From positions 1 through 38,206 of the forward strand of contig JAEZVA010000088.1 in NCBI GenBank assembly GCA_023443315.1: DNA of 38,206 nt, in the 5' to 3' direction. Source of the stretch: Bacillota bacterium (GTDB lineage Bacteria > Bacillota > Clostridia > Oscillospirales > Ruminococcaceae). Below, piece by piece: positions 7,694 through 15,840 of this stretch. The translations under genes were made by a program, and so were the position numbers. The notes below the pieces were generated by a model, which worked only from the letters and a program-made list of their open reading frames with translations, searched no databases and was not told the DNA's origin. Position 1 is the stretch's first letter. Each line of letters opens with the position of its first letter.

Positions 7694-9384
7694 GTTTGCT
7701 CGTCCTCCTTATGTGGGATCCACAGTTCGACATGTGCGCCTCGAGGTGAGGCGTTGCGGATGCGCAGAAGATCATCCCTGCCGTATAATAGCTGCAGGGT
7801 GCGATAGATGTTGCTCAGCCCAATGTGCCCGTCAAGCTCCCGTATGCCTTCGCCCGTGCGGTATTGTGCAATTACGGCTTCAGGAAAGCCCTCCCCGTTG
7901 TCCTCTATAATCATGCGCATACCCGTAAACTCATCGGTCTGTACCCGCTCGCATTGAATCAGGATGCTTAAAGTGTTATACAGGCTCATGGCGTGTTTAA
8001 AGGTGTTTTCCACCACGGTAAACAGCAGCAGGTAGGGTACTTCAAACTCCTCTACCCCCGGGTCGTACCCGATAAAGGCGGCAACGCTGTCGGGGAAGCG
8101 AATCTTCTGCATATCTAGGTAGTTTCTTACGTTGTCAAGCTCGTCCTTAACCTGCACGGTCTTCTTTCGTATCTGAAGCATATAGCGCATAAAGCCCGAA
8201 AGGGAGGTAAGGTATTTGCGAATGTCCTCGTTCTTTCCGTGGTAGGTCATGCTCATTACCGTGGTAATGGCGTTAAGAAAAAAGTGCGGTCTTATCTGCG
8301 AGCGCAGCTGTTTTAGCTCGCTCTCCTTCTCGTTTAGCTGCTGTTCGTATTCTAGGATCTTTAGATGAACAATCTGGTCCGCCATCTTGTTAAAGCTGTT
8401 GTGCAGCACGGCAAACTCGCGGCTTCTCGGCTCATCAGTCAAGCGGTAGTACAGGTCGCCCGCCTCGATTTTTTGGGTGGCAACAAGCATCTGCTGGGTG
8501 GGTCGCGAAACAAGACGCGTCATCACAAGCATAAGCAGCCCAAGCAGCAGCAAAAACAGCGCGGAAATGATGGAAAGAGAGATGGTGGATGAGGTTAAGA
8601 TGCTCTGCAGCGCATCCTCCCGCGTAATCAAAATCACCTGCGTCTGCACCATATTCAGCTCGTAGGCGCAAATCGACGCACCGGTTTGCGAAAGCGCATA
8701 CCCGTCTTCGGTAAATGTAAGGCTGTCGCTCCAGTCATACCCGCCCGAATACTGAATTGCACCGTCCTTCACAAGCAGGTAGCCGGTATCGGCGCCACTA
8801 ATCTCACCAATCAGCGTGTTGTCATAGTCTTCTACGCGCGAAAGCCCGCCGATGACATACTTGCCCAGCTGGTATGCCTTGATAAAATAGGTCTCATTGT
8901 TTATTGTAACCAGCGACCAGCTGTCGTCCTGTATCGAGGTGGCGGCAATCGGCTGCTCCTTTATGTGCCTTGAAATCTCGGCGTTCTGGCTGGAGCTCTG
9001 GTCGCTCGCGGCAAGCAGTAAAAAATTTTGGTCGGTGTCAAGGATAAACATATAGTCAATATCGCTGCTGGCAGCTATCTTGTTCTCCATGCTGGTAAGG
9101 GAGGACACCCTTGCTTGCAGCTGCATCATCTGAGAGCCGGATTTAAGCTCGGTGTTGTTGTAGACAATCCACAGCATCTCGCGCACATGCTCCCGTACCG
9201 CACTTAAGCGCGTGACAACCTCCTGCCCCCGTATTCGAAGGGCATGGGTGTTTGACTGTCGCACGGTATCGCTCGCCTGCCGATAAAAATACAGGTTGAC
9301 GAACACTAAAAAACCCATCAGCAGCACAATGGTTGCGATAAGCAGACCAAAGATAATCAGTCGCCAAGACTTTTTGCGTTTCAT
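7690..9384 (-). CDS. Sensor histidine kinase (YesM-like, His_kinase/HATPase)
   Basis: About 564 residues from the ATG at complement 9382-9384; the frame is also open from a TTG at 9405, but the ATG has AAAGGGG eleven bases upstream and leads directly into the KRKK-helix N terminus. The layout is membrane helix 1 (about residues 6-27), an outside sensing domain of about 240 residues, membrane helix 2 near 275-298, and HAMP (SRPTQQMLVATQKIEAGDLY). The His_kinase domain has the phospho-acceptor in SQIRPHFFLNAITTV, and an ATPase domain has the N box VVENTFKHAM and G box DNGEGFP. It forms a two-component pair with the overlapping response regulator and has a clear promoter upstream. Confidence 0.93.
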   Translation of the reverse strand: MKRKKSWRLIIFGLLIATIVLLMGFLVFVNLYFYRQASDTVRQSNTHALRIRGQEVVTRLSAVREHVREMLWIVYNNTELKSGSQMMQLQARVSSLTSMENKIAASSDIDYMFILDTDQNFLLLAASDQSSSQNAEISRHIKEQPIAATSIQDDSWSLVTINNETYFIKAYQLGKYVIGGLSRVEDYDNTLIGEISGADTGYLLVKDGAIQYSGGYDWSDSLTFTEDGYALSQTGASICAYELNMVQTQVILITREDALQSILTSSTISLSIISALFLLLLGLLMLVMTRLVSRPTQQMLVATQKIEAGDLYYRLTDEPRSREFAVLHNSFNKMADQIVHLKILEYEQQLNEKESELKQLRSQIRPHFFLNAITTVMSMTYHGKNEDIRKYLTSLSGFMRYMLQIRKKTVQVKDELDNVRNYLDMQKIRFPDSVAAFIGYDPGVEEFEVPYLLLFTVVENTFKHAMSLYNTLSILIQCERVQTDEFTGMRMIIEDNGEGFPEAVIAQYRTGEGIRELDGHIGLSNIYRTLQLLYGRDDLLRIRNASPRGAHVELWIPHKEDEQT

Positions 9385-9435
9385 CCCTGCTTTCGCCCCT
9401 TTCAACCATCCCGTTCACGTATTTTGCACAAATAT

Positions 9436-9464
9436 ATTATACTCATTTTTATACGATTTGTAAA
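9436..9464 (-). promoter_or_regulatory. Sigma-A-type promoter of the yesM/yesN-type operon
   Basis: On the minus strand TTTACA (complement 9459-9464) is followed after exactly 17 bases by TATAAT (complement 9436-9441). The predicted transcript start is about 45 bases before the kinase ATG. Confidence 0.8.
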
Positions 9465-9484
9465 TGTTGCTGATTGAAAACAGA

Positions 9485-9515
9485 ACAGGAAAAGAGATGC
9501 CTAAAGCGGCATCTC
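9485..9515 (-). terminator. Terminator of the ABC exporter operon
   Basis: A perfect 8-bp stem GAGATGCC/GGCATCTC (9494-9501, 9508-9515) has a six-base loop. Read on the minus strand it is followed by TTTTCCTGTT. It lies about 110 bp after the stop of the second exporter gene. Confidence 0.65.
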
Positions 9516-9559
9516 ACAATCCTTCACAAGCTAGAATATCCTTATTTATCAACGTTTTT

Positions 9560-9595
9560 CCGCAGTTAAGGCGTTGCTTCAACTGCGGTTTTTTT
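9560..9595 (+). terminator. Plus-oriented hairpin with T7 tract, no gene upstream
   Basis: CCGCAGTT (9560-9567) pairs with AACTGCGG (9581-9588), extended by AAG/CTT around a single bulged C, and is followed on the plus strand by seven T. It has the form of a strong intrinsic terminator in the plus direction, yet both flanking genes are on the minus strand. It could end an unannotated plus-strand small RNA or just act as a bidirectional barrier. Confidence 0.6.
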
Positions 9596-9622
9596 GTAGC
9601 TAAAGCATTCTTTTGTGTCTTA

Positions 9623-11527
9623 TTATTCCAGCATTGCCTGACCAGAATAAAACTCATAGTATTTTCCCTGTTTAGCCAAAAGCTCCCTGTGGCTGCCAAA
9701 CTCCACAATCTGTCCGCTTTCAATGACCGCTATCTTATCCGCGCCGCGCACGGTAGAAAGGCGATGTGCGATGATAAACACCGTTTTGCCCTGCATCAGC
9801 TGGCGCATTCCCGTTTCTATCATCTGCTCGGTACGCGTGTCGATGGAGGAGGTCGCCTCGTCCAGAATCAGTACGGGGCGTTTTGCGACCACCGCACGCG
9901 CGATGTTAAGCAGCTGCCTTTGCCCCTGGCTTAGGCTGCCGCCGTCGCCGGTAATGCGTGTAGCAAAGCCCTGCGGAAGGGTCATGATGTAGTCGTAGGC
10001 GTTGGCGGTCTTTGCCGCCTCAATGCAGTCCTCATCCGATGCCTCTAAGCAGCCATAGCGGATGTTGTCCATTACGGTGCCGGTAAACAGGTGGGTATCC
10101 TGCAAAACAACCGCCATGCTGTGCCGCAACGAGCTCTTTGCAATGTCGCGAATGTCGATGCCGTCGTAGGTAATGCGACCTTCTTGCACATCGTAAAAGC
10201 GGTTAATTAGGTTTGTGATGGTGGTCTTGCCCGCGCCTGTAGAACCGACGAGTGCGATGCGCTGACCGGGCAATGCCTCGAGTGAGACCGAGCGGAGAAC
10301 CGGCTTACCCGGCTCGTATGCAAACGAGATGTCCTCTACCCGGATATGACCGTGCAGGGGAACCGACCCGTCCTGCGTATTCCAGAAGAACTGCTCGTTG
10401 CCGTCTGAGATGTTACTTTCGAGCGTAATCGTTCCCTCATCCGATTCGGGAACGCCGTCCATGATGTTAAAGATGCGCTCTGCGCCGGCAAGGGCGGACA
10501 TCAGTGTAACCACCTGGTTGGATACCTGGTTGATGGGACCGCGCAGCTGTTTGGTATAGGTTAAGAATACGCCAAGGCTACCCACGGTAAACGCGGCGGT
10601 GCCCGAAAGGTTGCCCTGTAGCACCAGCATGGCGCCCACCACCGTGGTAACGGCGTAGCAGATGCCCAGCAGCTGTCCCATAATCGGCATCATCGAGGTT
10701 CCGATGAAGTTTGCAGCGGTTGCCGCTTCGCGGTAGTCTTCGTTGAGCACACGGAACTTTGCCTTTGCGCGCTCTTCGTAGGTAAACGCCTTAACGGCCT
10801 TAATGCCCTCTATCATCTCTTCGATAAAGCCGTTCACGGTGCCAAGGGCGCGCTGCTGTTTTTTAAACAGCACACGGCTTTTGGAGCCGAGGTGTTTGCT
10901 GATAAACACAGCAAGTACCAAAAAGACCACCGTGATTAAAAACAGGGATGCGCTCAGCGAAAGCATAATAGAGATTACCGCAGCGAGGGTAATGATGGAG
11001 GATAGGAACGAGGTCACCGTCTGTTCCAGTGCCATCTGCACCGTATCCGCGTCGTTGGTAAAGCGGGACATCACCTCGCCGTTTTCGGTGCCATCAAAGA
11101 AGGAAAGCGGCATGTCCTGCAGCTTATCAAATACGTCGCGGCGAATGATGTTGATGGTTTTGCTCGAAAGCCGCATCATGAGCACCGATTGCGCGTAGCC
11201 AGCAAGAAGGCTGACCAGATAGACACCCGAAAGAAGCAGCAGGGTGTTAATCAGCCCGCTCCAGTCCTTGTTGACCGCGCCGATATTGGGGATGATGCAA
11301 TCGTCCACCAGCGGTTTGAGCAGATAGGAGGCGCCAACGCCGGTTAAAGAGGCGACGACCATCAAGATTAAAACCCAAAAGAGGGTAAGCTTGTTTCTAC
11401 CAAAATATTTGAGCAGCCTAAGACCGGTGCCTTTTACGTTTTTGGGCTTACGGAAATCGCCAGGACCCATACCCGGGCCGCGACCGCGACCGCCGCCAAA
11501 GCCCATTCTCTGTGAAGGACTAGCCAT
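9623..11527 (-). CDS. ABC transporter, permease-ATPase fusion (consensus half of heterodimer)
   Basis: A 634-residue half-transporter. It opens with a Gly/Arg-rich cytoplasmic tail (residues 8-26), then a type I exporter membrane domain of six helices and an ATPase domain. Walker A GSTGAGKTT is near residue 425, the signature reads LSQGQRQ near 531, Walker B with catalytic Glu ILDEATSSID is near 555, and the switch His is in AHRLSTV near 589. Its ATG overlaps the upstream partner's stop by 8 bp (TAAATG context) with AAGGAGTGG upstream. The layout matches BmrC/BmrD or TM287/288-type heterodimeric exporters of drugs or lipids/peptides. This subunit supplies the intact Walker B and switch residues, while its own signature (LSQGQ) is the altered one. 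The substrate is unknown. Confidence 0.92.
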   Translation of the reverse strand: MASPSQRMGFGGGRGRGPGMGPGDFRKPKNVKGTGLRLLKYFGRNKLTLFWVLILMVVASLTGVGASYLLKPLVDDCIIPNIGAVNKDWSGLINTLLLLSGVYLVSLLAGYAQSVLMMRLSSKTINIIRRDVFDKLQDMPLSFFDGTENGEVMSRFTNDADTVQMALEQTVTSFLSSIITLAAVISIMLSLSASLFLITVVFLVLAVFISKHLGSKSRVLFKKQQRALGTVNGFIEEMIEGIKAVKAFTYEERAKAKFRVLNEDYREAATAANFIGTSMMPIMGQLLGICYAVTTVVGAMLVLQGNLSGTAAFTVGSLGVFLTYTKQLRGPINQVSNQVVTLMSALAGAERIFNIMDGVPESDEGTITLESNISDGNEQFFWNTQDGSVPLHGHIRVEDISFAYEPGKPVLRSVSLEALPGQRIALVGSTGAGKTTITNLINRFYDVQEGRITYDGIDIRDIAKSSLRHSMAVVLQDTHLFTGTVMDNIRYGCLEASDEDCIEAAKTANAYDYIMTLPQGFATRITGDGGSLSQGQRQLLNIARAVVAKRPVLILDEATSSIDTRTEQMIETGMRQLMQGKTVFIIAHRLSTVRGADKIAVIESGQIVEFGSHRELLAKQGKYYEFYSGQAMLE

Positions 11528-13265
11528 TTACAACCACTCCTTCCTGTTGGGAGTGATAGATTGCCTGATACACGGGGTTTGTTTTTAGCAGTTCAGAATG
11601 GGTGCCAACGGCCTCAATCGAGCCGTTTTCCACCACAACAATGCGGTCGGCGTTTTGTACCGATGAGATCTTTTGCGCCACCAGTAGGATGGTGCTCTCC
11701 TGATAACGGGTACGAAACGTTTCACGCAGCTTTGTTTCGGTTGCGGAATCCACCGCGGAGGTAGAGTCGTCTAAGATTAAGATTGCCGGGTTTTTTAGCA
11801 GGGCTCGTGCAATGCAAAGCCGCTGCTTCTGCCCACCCGAGACGTTGACGCCACCCTGTTCGATGTAGGTGTCCAGCCCGTCGGGGAAGCGGGAGATAAA
11901 CTCCATCGCCTGTGCGTCCTCTGCGGCACGCAAAAGCTCTGGGTCGGTCGCCTCAGGTGCGCCCCACATCAGGTTTTCGCGGATGGTGCCGGAGAACAAG
12001 ACGTTGTTTTGCAGCACGATGCCGATGTTCTTACGCAGCTGTATTAAATCGTACTCGCGGATATCCACATCATCAATCAGCACACGCCCCTGTGTCGCAT
12101 CATAAAACCGCGGCACCAGGTTGATTAGGCTGGTTTTGCCGCAGCCGGTGCGACCGATGATGGCGATAAACTCGCCCGGGTTTATCGTAAGGTTGATGTT
12201 TTGCAGTACCTTGCCGGTATTCTCAGACTGCGGGTAGCCAAAGGACACGTTTTCCATACAAATTTTGCCCTTGATGCGCAGCTTGTCCTCAGGCCGTGAG
12301 TCTGCGCCTGACTGGACGTCCACTTGGTGGTTTAACACCTCACGGCATCGATCGATACACACCTGCGCGCGAGAAAGCCGTGTTAACACCATCGTGAACA
12401 TCATTACCGAGAACATGATGTTATTTAAGTACGCCACAAACGTAAGCAGCTCGCCAGAGAGCATGGTCTCGTTACCCACCATCAACCCGCCAAACCAATA
12501 CAGCGCAATCGCCGCAAAGTTAAATACCGCGGTACTGCAAGGCATCATCAGCGAAATCCTAGTTCCGGCTTTAATCGAGGTGTTCATCACATCGTCGTTT
12601 GCCCGTTTGAACTTGGTTTTTTCATAAACGGCACGCACAAAGGTTTTTACCACGCGAATGCCGATCATGTTCTCCTGTATCGAGCTGTTGAGCGTGTCCA
12701 GCTTTTTTTGCATCAAGCCAAACAGCGGTCGGGTAAAGTGCATAATGATCATAACAATTACACACATCAGCGGGATTGCGATAAGGTAGACGCTAGAAAG
12801 CCGCATATTAAGTCGCATGCAGATAAGCATAGACATAATAAGCAGCGTTGGGGCACGCACCAGCATGCGTACTACCTGAAGCACGACTTCTTGTATCTGT
12901 CGTACGTCAATGGTTGTGCGGGTAACGAGCGACGCGGTAGAAAACCGGTCGACGTCCGCAAACGAGAAGGTTTGTATCTTTTCAAACAGCGCATTGCGCA
13001 GGTTTGCGCCGTAGCCCTGCGCAGCACGCGAGGAGTATTTGGCGCTTAAGATACCACAAAGTAGCCCAAGACCCGAGATAACCACCATAGCAACGCCAAT
13101 CCAGATGATATAGCCTTTGTTTTGCTTGTTGATTCCCCCGTCTACTACCATTCCCATCAACAGGGGCAATAGTAGCTCCGCCGAGGATTCTGCGACTGTG
13201 AGTACAGGCGCAAAGAAGAAGTTCTTTTTGTATTGCCCGATGTAGTCCGTCAGTTTCATCGCCAT
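11520..13265 (-). CDS. ABC transporter, permease-ATPase fusion (degenerate half of heterodimer)
   Basis: A 581-residue half-transporter with six membrane helices (about residues 1-310) and an ATPase domain. Walker A is GRTGCGKTS near residue 370 and the canonical signature VSGGQKQ near 472. Walker B is ILILDDSTSAVD, where the catalytic Glu is replaced by Asp, and the switch position reads VAQKISSV with Gln instead of His. These two changes together define the non-hydrolysing site of heterodimeric exporters, so this protein and the overlapping downstream one form one complex. The ribosome site is weak (GGAAAGGA lies 16 bases before the ATG); the second Met at residue 3 is an alternative start. 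A TGC-TATAAT-like promoter lies upstream at 13357-13362. No regulator is adjacent. Confidence 0.92.
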   Translation of the reverse strand: MAMKLTDYIGQYKKNFFFAPVLTVAESSAELLLPLLMGMVVDGGINKQNKGYIIWIGVAMVVISGLGLLCGILSAKYSSRAAQGYGANLRNALFEKIQTFSFADVDRFSTASLVTRTTIDVRQIQEVVLQVVRMLVRAPTLLIMSMLICMRLNMRLSSVYLIAIPLMCVIVMIIMHFTRPLFGLMQKKLDTLNSSIQENMIGIRVVKTFVRAVYEKTKFKRANDDVMNTSIKAGTRISLMMPCSTAVFNFAAIALYWFGGLMVGNETMLSGELLTFVAYLNNIMFSVMMFTMVLTRLSRAQVCIDRCREVLNHQVDVQSGADSRPEDKLRIKGKICMENVSFGYPQSENTGKVLQNINLTINPGEFIAIIGRTGCGKTSLINLVPRFYDATQGRVLIDDVDIREYDLIQLRKNIGIVLQNNVLFSGTIRENLMWGAPEATDPELLRAAEDAQAMEFISRFPDGLDTYIEQGGVNVSGGQKQRLCIARALLKNPAILILDDSTSAVDSATETKLRETFRTRYQESTILLVAQKISSVQNADRIVVVENGSIEAVGTHSELLKTNPVYQAIYHSQQEGVVVNG

Positions 13266-13356
13266 TGTTTGGTCTGTTCATTCCTTTCCGCGATTCGTGC
13301 CACTTCCTTTGTTTTTCACGCACAAATCCATAAAAGCACATATTATTTCAAGTACT

Positions 13357-13365
13357 ATTGTAGCA
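13357..13365 (-). promoter_or_regulatory. Candidate extended -10 promoter of the exporter operon
   Basis: On the minus strand TATGC-TACAAT forms an extended -10 (TGn upstream of TACAAT, complement 13357-13362), about 90 bp before the exporter start. No good -35 is visible, so support is moderate. Confidence 0.4.
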
Positions 13366-13531
13366 TACCGTTTGTGCAGGTTCTTTAAGAAATAAGTACC
13401 GACCTTTCGAAATTGTGGATTGTTTACCGAAGACCAACTGAGTAGTAGTCGACTTGTTTTGCGGGGCAGGGAAGGCAACAAACCCTGCTGCGGCAAGCAA
13501 AAAACTGGCAAAATCCCCACCCCTGCGGGCA

Positions 13532-13560
13532 TTGACTTTGCGCGCCTGTTTTGCTATAAT
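13532..13560 (+). promoter_or_regulatory. Strong promoter of the tRNA-Ser gene
   Basis: TTGACT (13532-13537), a 17-bp spacer and TATAAT (13555-13560) lie 30 bp upstream of the tRNA 5' end. A TGC directly before the -10 adds an extended -10 element. Confidence 0.88.
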
Positions 13561-13590
13561 ACGAAAGCGTTCATCGCAAAAAAAGAATAT

Positions 13591-13679
13591 GGAGCGGTAT
13601 CGAAGTGGTCATAACGGGACTGACTCGAAATCAGTTGTACCTCACGGTACCGTGGGTTCGAATCCCACCCGCTCCGCCA
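13591..13679 (+). tRNA. tRNA-Ser(CGA)
   Basis: An 89-base gene folds as a class II tRNA. The acceptor strand GGAGCGG pairs with CCGCTCC, and the 3' CCA is encoded. The anticodon stem ACTGA/TCAGT encloses the loop CTCGAAA, so the anticodon is CGA, reading UCG serine codons. The long variable arm (TACCTCACGGTA region) is that of tRNA-Ser, and the T arm GTGGG-TTCGAAT-CCCAC is standard. Confidence 0.97.
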
Positions 13680-13682
13680 AAC

Positions 13683-13723
13683 AAAGACATGCTTTCCGCA
13701 GGTGGGAATGCATGTCTTTTTTT
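13683..13723 (+). terminator. Intrinsic terminator of the tRNA-Ser gene
   Basis: AAAGACATGC and GCATGTCTTT form a long stem, extended inside by TTCC/GGAA, followed by a run of seven T. It starts four bases after the CCA end. Confidence 0.9.
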
Positions 13724-13736
13724 GTACCTAAAATAA

Positions 13737-13745
13737 TGCTATAAT
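13737..13745 (+). promoter_or_regulatory. Extended -10 promoter of the orphan gene
   Basis: TG-C-TATAAT (TATAAT at 13740-13745) directly follows the tRNA terminator. A match to the -35 consensus is lacking, which is tolerated for extended -10 promoters. The gene's GTG start is about 85 bp downstream. Confidence 0.5.
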
Positions 13746-13829
13746 ATTACTGCAATGGAATAAGATGAACAGGGCGGCGGGATGCCGATTTCTTGCATTG
13801 GATATGACTTAACTTAAAGGAGTTGCGCC

Positions 13830-14621
13830 GTGAGCATTTCGCAAGAAGAGAAAAATTTCTTAATTGAACAAATAGAGAACCTTACAAGTTCTCGTCCTCT
13901 TTTTTACTTAAAGTTCTGTAAATGCGAAAAGTATGCACAAGATATTTGCAACGGCGATTTATACGGAAACACGGCAGAGTATTTTAGAAGATTAGAACTT
14001 GAATCTGGCGAGCGTGGGCAGGGTGACCAGTTTGAGCTACTGTTATCTATTCAGGCTGAAAATATGGCGGTAATAAATAAAGAAACAGGAAATGTGGTGT
14101 TCTCTGCTCCCAAGAGTATATTTAGAGTACAATTTACGGAAGATAATTTGACACCAATAGTGTCATTTGTTGGAGCATCTCTTAGAGACATGGAAATTAT
14201 AAATGCAGATGAAACACATGTTGATTTAATTTTCCCCTTTACAGATATTGAATATAAAACCATGACTGAGCGTTTTGGTGAATACTGCGTTATACTTGAT
14301 GCCAGAGAGGTAGAAGCGAGGATTGCGGCATATTGTAATTACTTTAGATTTGAATATATCTTCGATAAAGTTAAATATTGCAATCAAAATACACTCGATA
14401 GAATGCAAGCCTTCAACAAAAGAGCAAAAGAACGTTTCCTATACAAGAACTCAGATTTAGAGTACCAGAGAGAATACCGACTTGCAGTGGCAAGAAAGAT
14501 ACCAGAAGATCATTTCATTAAATTAGGTGCTTTTTACAATGCTACAGTGATAAATTCAATAGAACTGAAAAACTTGATATTTTCAATAGAATATACTTCT
14601 CAACCTAAAGTTGATGAATAG
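13830..14621 (+). CDS. AT-rich orphan protein, family not recognised
   Basis: A 263-residue soluble protein with no signal peptide or membrane helix. It begins at GTG with AAAGGAGTTGCGCC just upstream. I do not recognise a named domain. The N-terminal third contains FCKCEKYAQDICNGDLYGNT and FRRLELESGERGQGDQFE, and the C-terminal third contains YKNSDLEYQREYRLAV, which recalls the 'xxQxEYR' ending seen in DUF2971-like proteins; the relation is only suggestive. The DNA is clearly more AT-rich than its neighbours and codon use is different, and it sits directly after a tRNA gene. All three suggest horizontal acquisition. DUF2971-like genes often occur near mobile or defence loci, but nothing else of that kind is visible here. 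Confidence 0.7.
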   Translation: MSISQEEKNFLIEQIENLTSSRPLFYLKFCKCEKYAQDICNGDLYGNTAEYFRRLELESGERGQGDQFELLLSIQAENMAVINKETGNVVFSAPKSIFRVQFTEDNLTPIVSFVGASLRDMEIINADETHVDLIFPFTDIEYKTMTERFGEYCVILDAREVEARIAAYCNYFRFEYIFDKVKYCNQNTLDRMQAFNKRAKERFLYKNSDLEYQREYRLAVARKIPEDHFIKLGAFYNATVINSIELKNLIFSIEYTSQPKVDE

Positions 14622-14663
14622 GTTCTTGGTTCCAATGTAGAATCAGATATAACAGGAGGCTTC

Positions 14664-14867
14664 ATGTAAAAAACTATTTTGGGATCGGCTTTGATATTGA
14701 GTGGAATGTTAGGATTTGTTGGCTGGCTTATTGCTTTTACGCAAATGGTTTATCCATGCACAAGGCGCTCAGTTTTTTAATGTTTAGACGCAATCGAATT
14801 GGTGGTTGTCGTATTCTTGTTGGCAAGTGCCATTCTTGTTTGTAGGTTTAACTTGGTAGGTGATTAT
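14664..14867 (+). pseudogene. Decayed small two-helix membrane protein
   Basis: A good ribosome site (ACAGGAGGCTTC) precedes an ATG (14664-14666) whose next codon is TAA. Reading on in the same frame gives KTILGSALILSGMLGFVGWL, a typical first membrane helix, then a second in-frame TAA at 14778-14780. The same frame then resumes with ELVVVVFLLASAILVCRF, a second helix. The two helices plus the intact ribosome site indicate a former small membrane protein gene inactivated by nonsense changes. A single A-to-T change would turn AAA into the TAA at codon 2. The frame runs on into the methyltransferase gene, which therefore has an artificially long open frame. Confidence 0.6.
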
Positions 14868-15785
14868 ATGGATTTTGTGAATTGTATTAAAAACAAGCGT
14901 GCCGTTTTAATGGAAGGCGCTTTAGGGGAACGCTTAAAGCGAGAATACGGTTTATGCCCTGATGATTACGTCGCATGGGCAAGGCTTGTATATAACGAGA
15001 ATGGTCGCGCTGCTTTAAAAGAGCTTTGGCAACAATATATAAGCATAGCCAAACGATACGAACTGCCGTTTTTGGCAACCACGCCAACCCGCCGTGCAAA
15101 CAGGGAGCGAGTGGAATGGACGGGCGGCGGTGTGGGGCTCATTCTAGACAATGTGAAGTTCCTTCGTGAATTGCAGCGAGACAGCGGCATAGAGATGTAT
15201 GTTGGCGGACTGATGGGCTGTAAGGGTGATGCGTATACGGGCGAAGATGCGTTGCCGGAAACGGAAGCCAAATCGTTTCACAAATGGCAGTCTGACCTGT
15301 TTTGCAAGGCGGGTGTCGATTTTTTATTTGCCGGTATTATGCCAACCCTGTCGGAAGCAAAGGGCATGGCACAGGCAATGTCGCAAACAGGTCTGCCATA
15401 CATCATCAGCTTTACGATTCAAAAGGACGGCAAGCTGGTGGATGGTACAACGATTTCTCAAGCCATCGCTGAAATTGATCACTCGGTTTGTGTCAGCCCC
15501 GTCTGCTATATGACAAACTGCGTCCACCCAAGCATTGTTTACAATGCGTTATCGCAGCCCTTTAATCAGAATTCCAACGTGAGAACGCGATTCTTAGGTA
15601 TTCAGGCTAACACATCGCCCCTCTCTTACGCCGAACTGGATGGCTCGTCGGATCTAAAGTGTTCCGAGCCGGTTGCCTTCGCAACAGACATGCTTACATT
15701 GCGTGACATCAGTGATATAAAGATATTCGGAGGCTGTTGCGGTACCGATAGCAGGCACATCGAGCAGATTGCGTGCCGACTATAG
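14868..15785 (+). CDS. Homocysteine S-methyltransferase family protein (MmuM-like)
   Basis: A 305-residue cytoplasmic enzyme of the zinc-dependent homocysteine S-methyltransferase (Pfam S-methyl_trans) barrel family. The start is taken at ATG 14868 (AGGTGA five bases upstream, protein begins MDFVNCIKNKRAVLMEGA) because the frame upstream belongs to a decayed membrane gene. The ligands expected for zinc are visible: a first Cys in SPVCYMTNCVHP near residue 210, and the vicinal pair in GGCCGTDSRHIEQIA near residues 288-302. The N-terminal ALGERLKREYG segment and central LGIQANTSPLSYAELDGS also fit. Family members transfer a methyl group from S-methylmethionine, S-adenosylmethionine or betaine to homocysteine; which donor applies here is not evident. 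It starts a plus-strand run of small accessory genes. Confidence 0.85.
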   Translation: MDFVNCIKNKRAVLMEGALGERLKREYGLCPDDYVAWARLVYNENGRAALKELWQQYISIAKRYELPFLATTPTRRANRERVEWTGGGVGLILDNVKFLRELQRDSGIEMYVGGLMGCKGDAYTGEDALPETEAKSFHKWQSDLFCKAGVDFLFAGIMPTLSEAKGMAQAMSQTGLPYIISFTIQKDGKLVDGTTISQAIAEIDHSVCVSPVCYMTNCVHPSIVYNALSQPFNQNSNVRTRFLGIQANTSPLSYAELDGSSDLKCSEPVAFATDMLTLRDISDIKIFGGCCGTDSRHIEQIACRL

Positions 15786-15840
15786 GCGTCCTGTTTTCGT
15801 TCGCAACCGCTTTACTATGTAATCAAAGGAGTGTTTTAAG

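Noticed and set aside
9464..9934. 156-codon plus-strand open frame
   Set aside because: Most of it is antisense to the ABC exporter gene, and the rest covers terminator hairpins; it is a shadow frame.
13591..14621. Integrative element inserted at the tRNA gene
   Set aside because: No integrase, no excisionase and no second copy of the tRNA 3' end were found in the window; kept only as a weak possibility in findings.
14799..14867. N-terminal extension of the methyltransferase with a membrane-helix-like sequence
   Set aside because: It belongs to the decayed upstream membrane gene; the start at 14868 has its own ribosome site and gives the normal family length.
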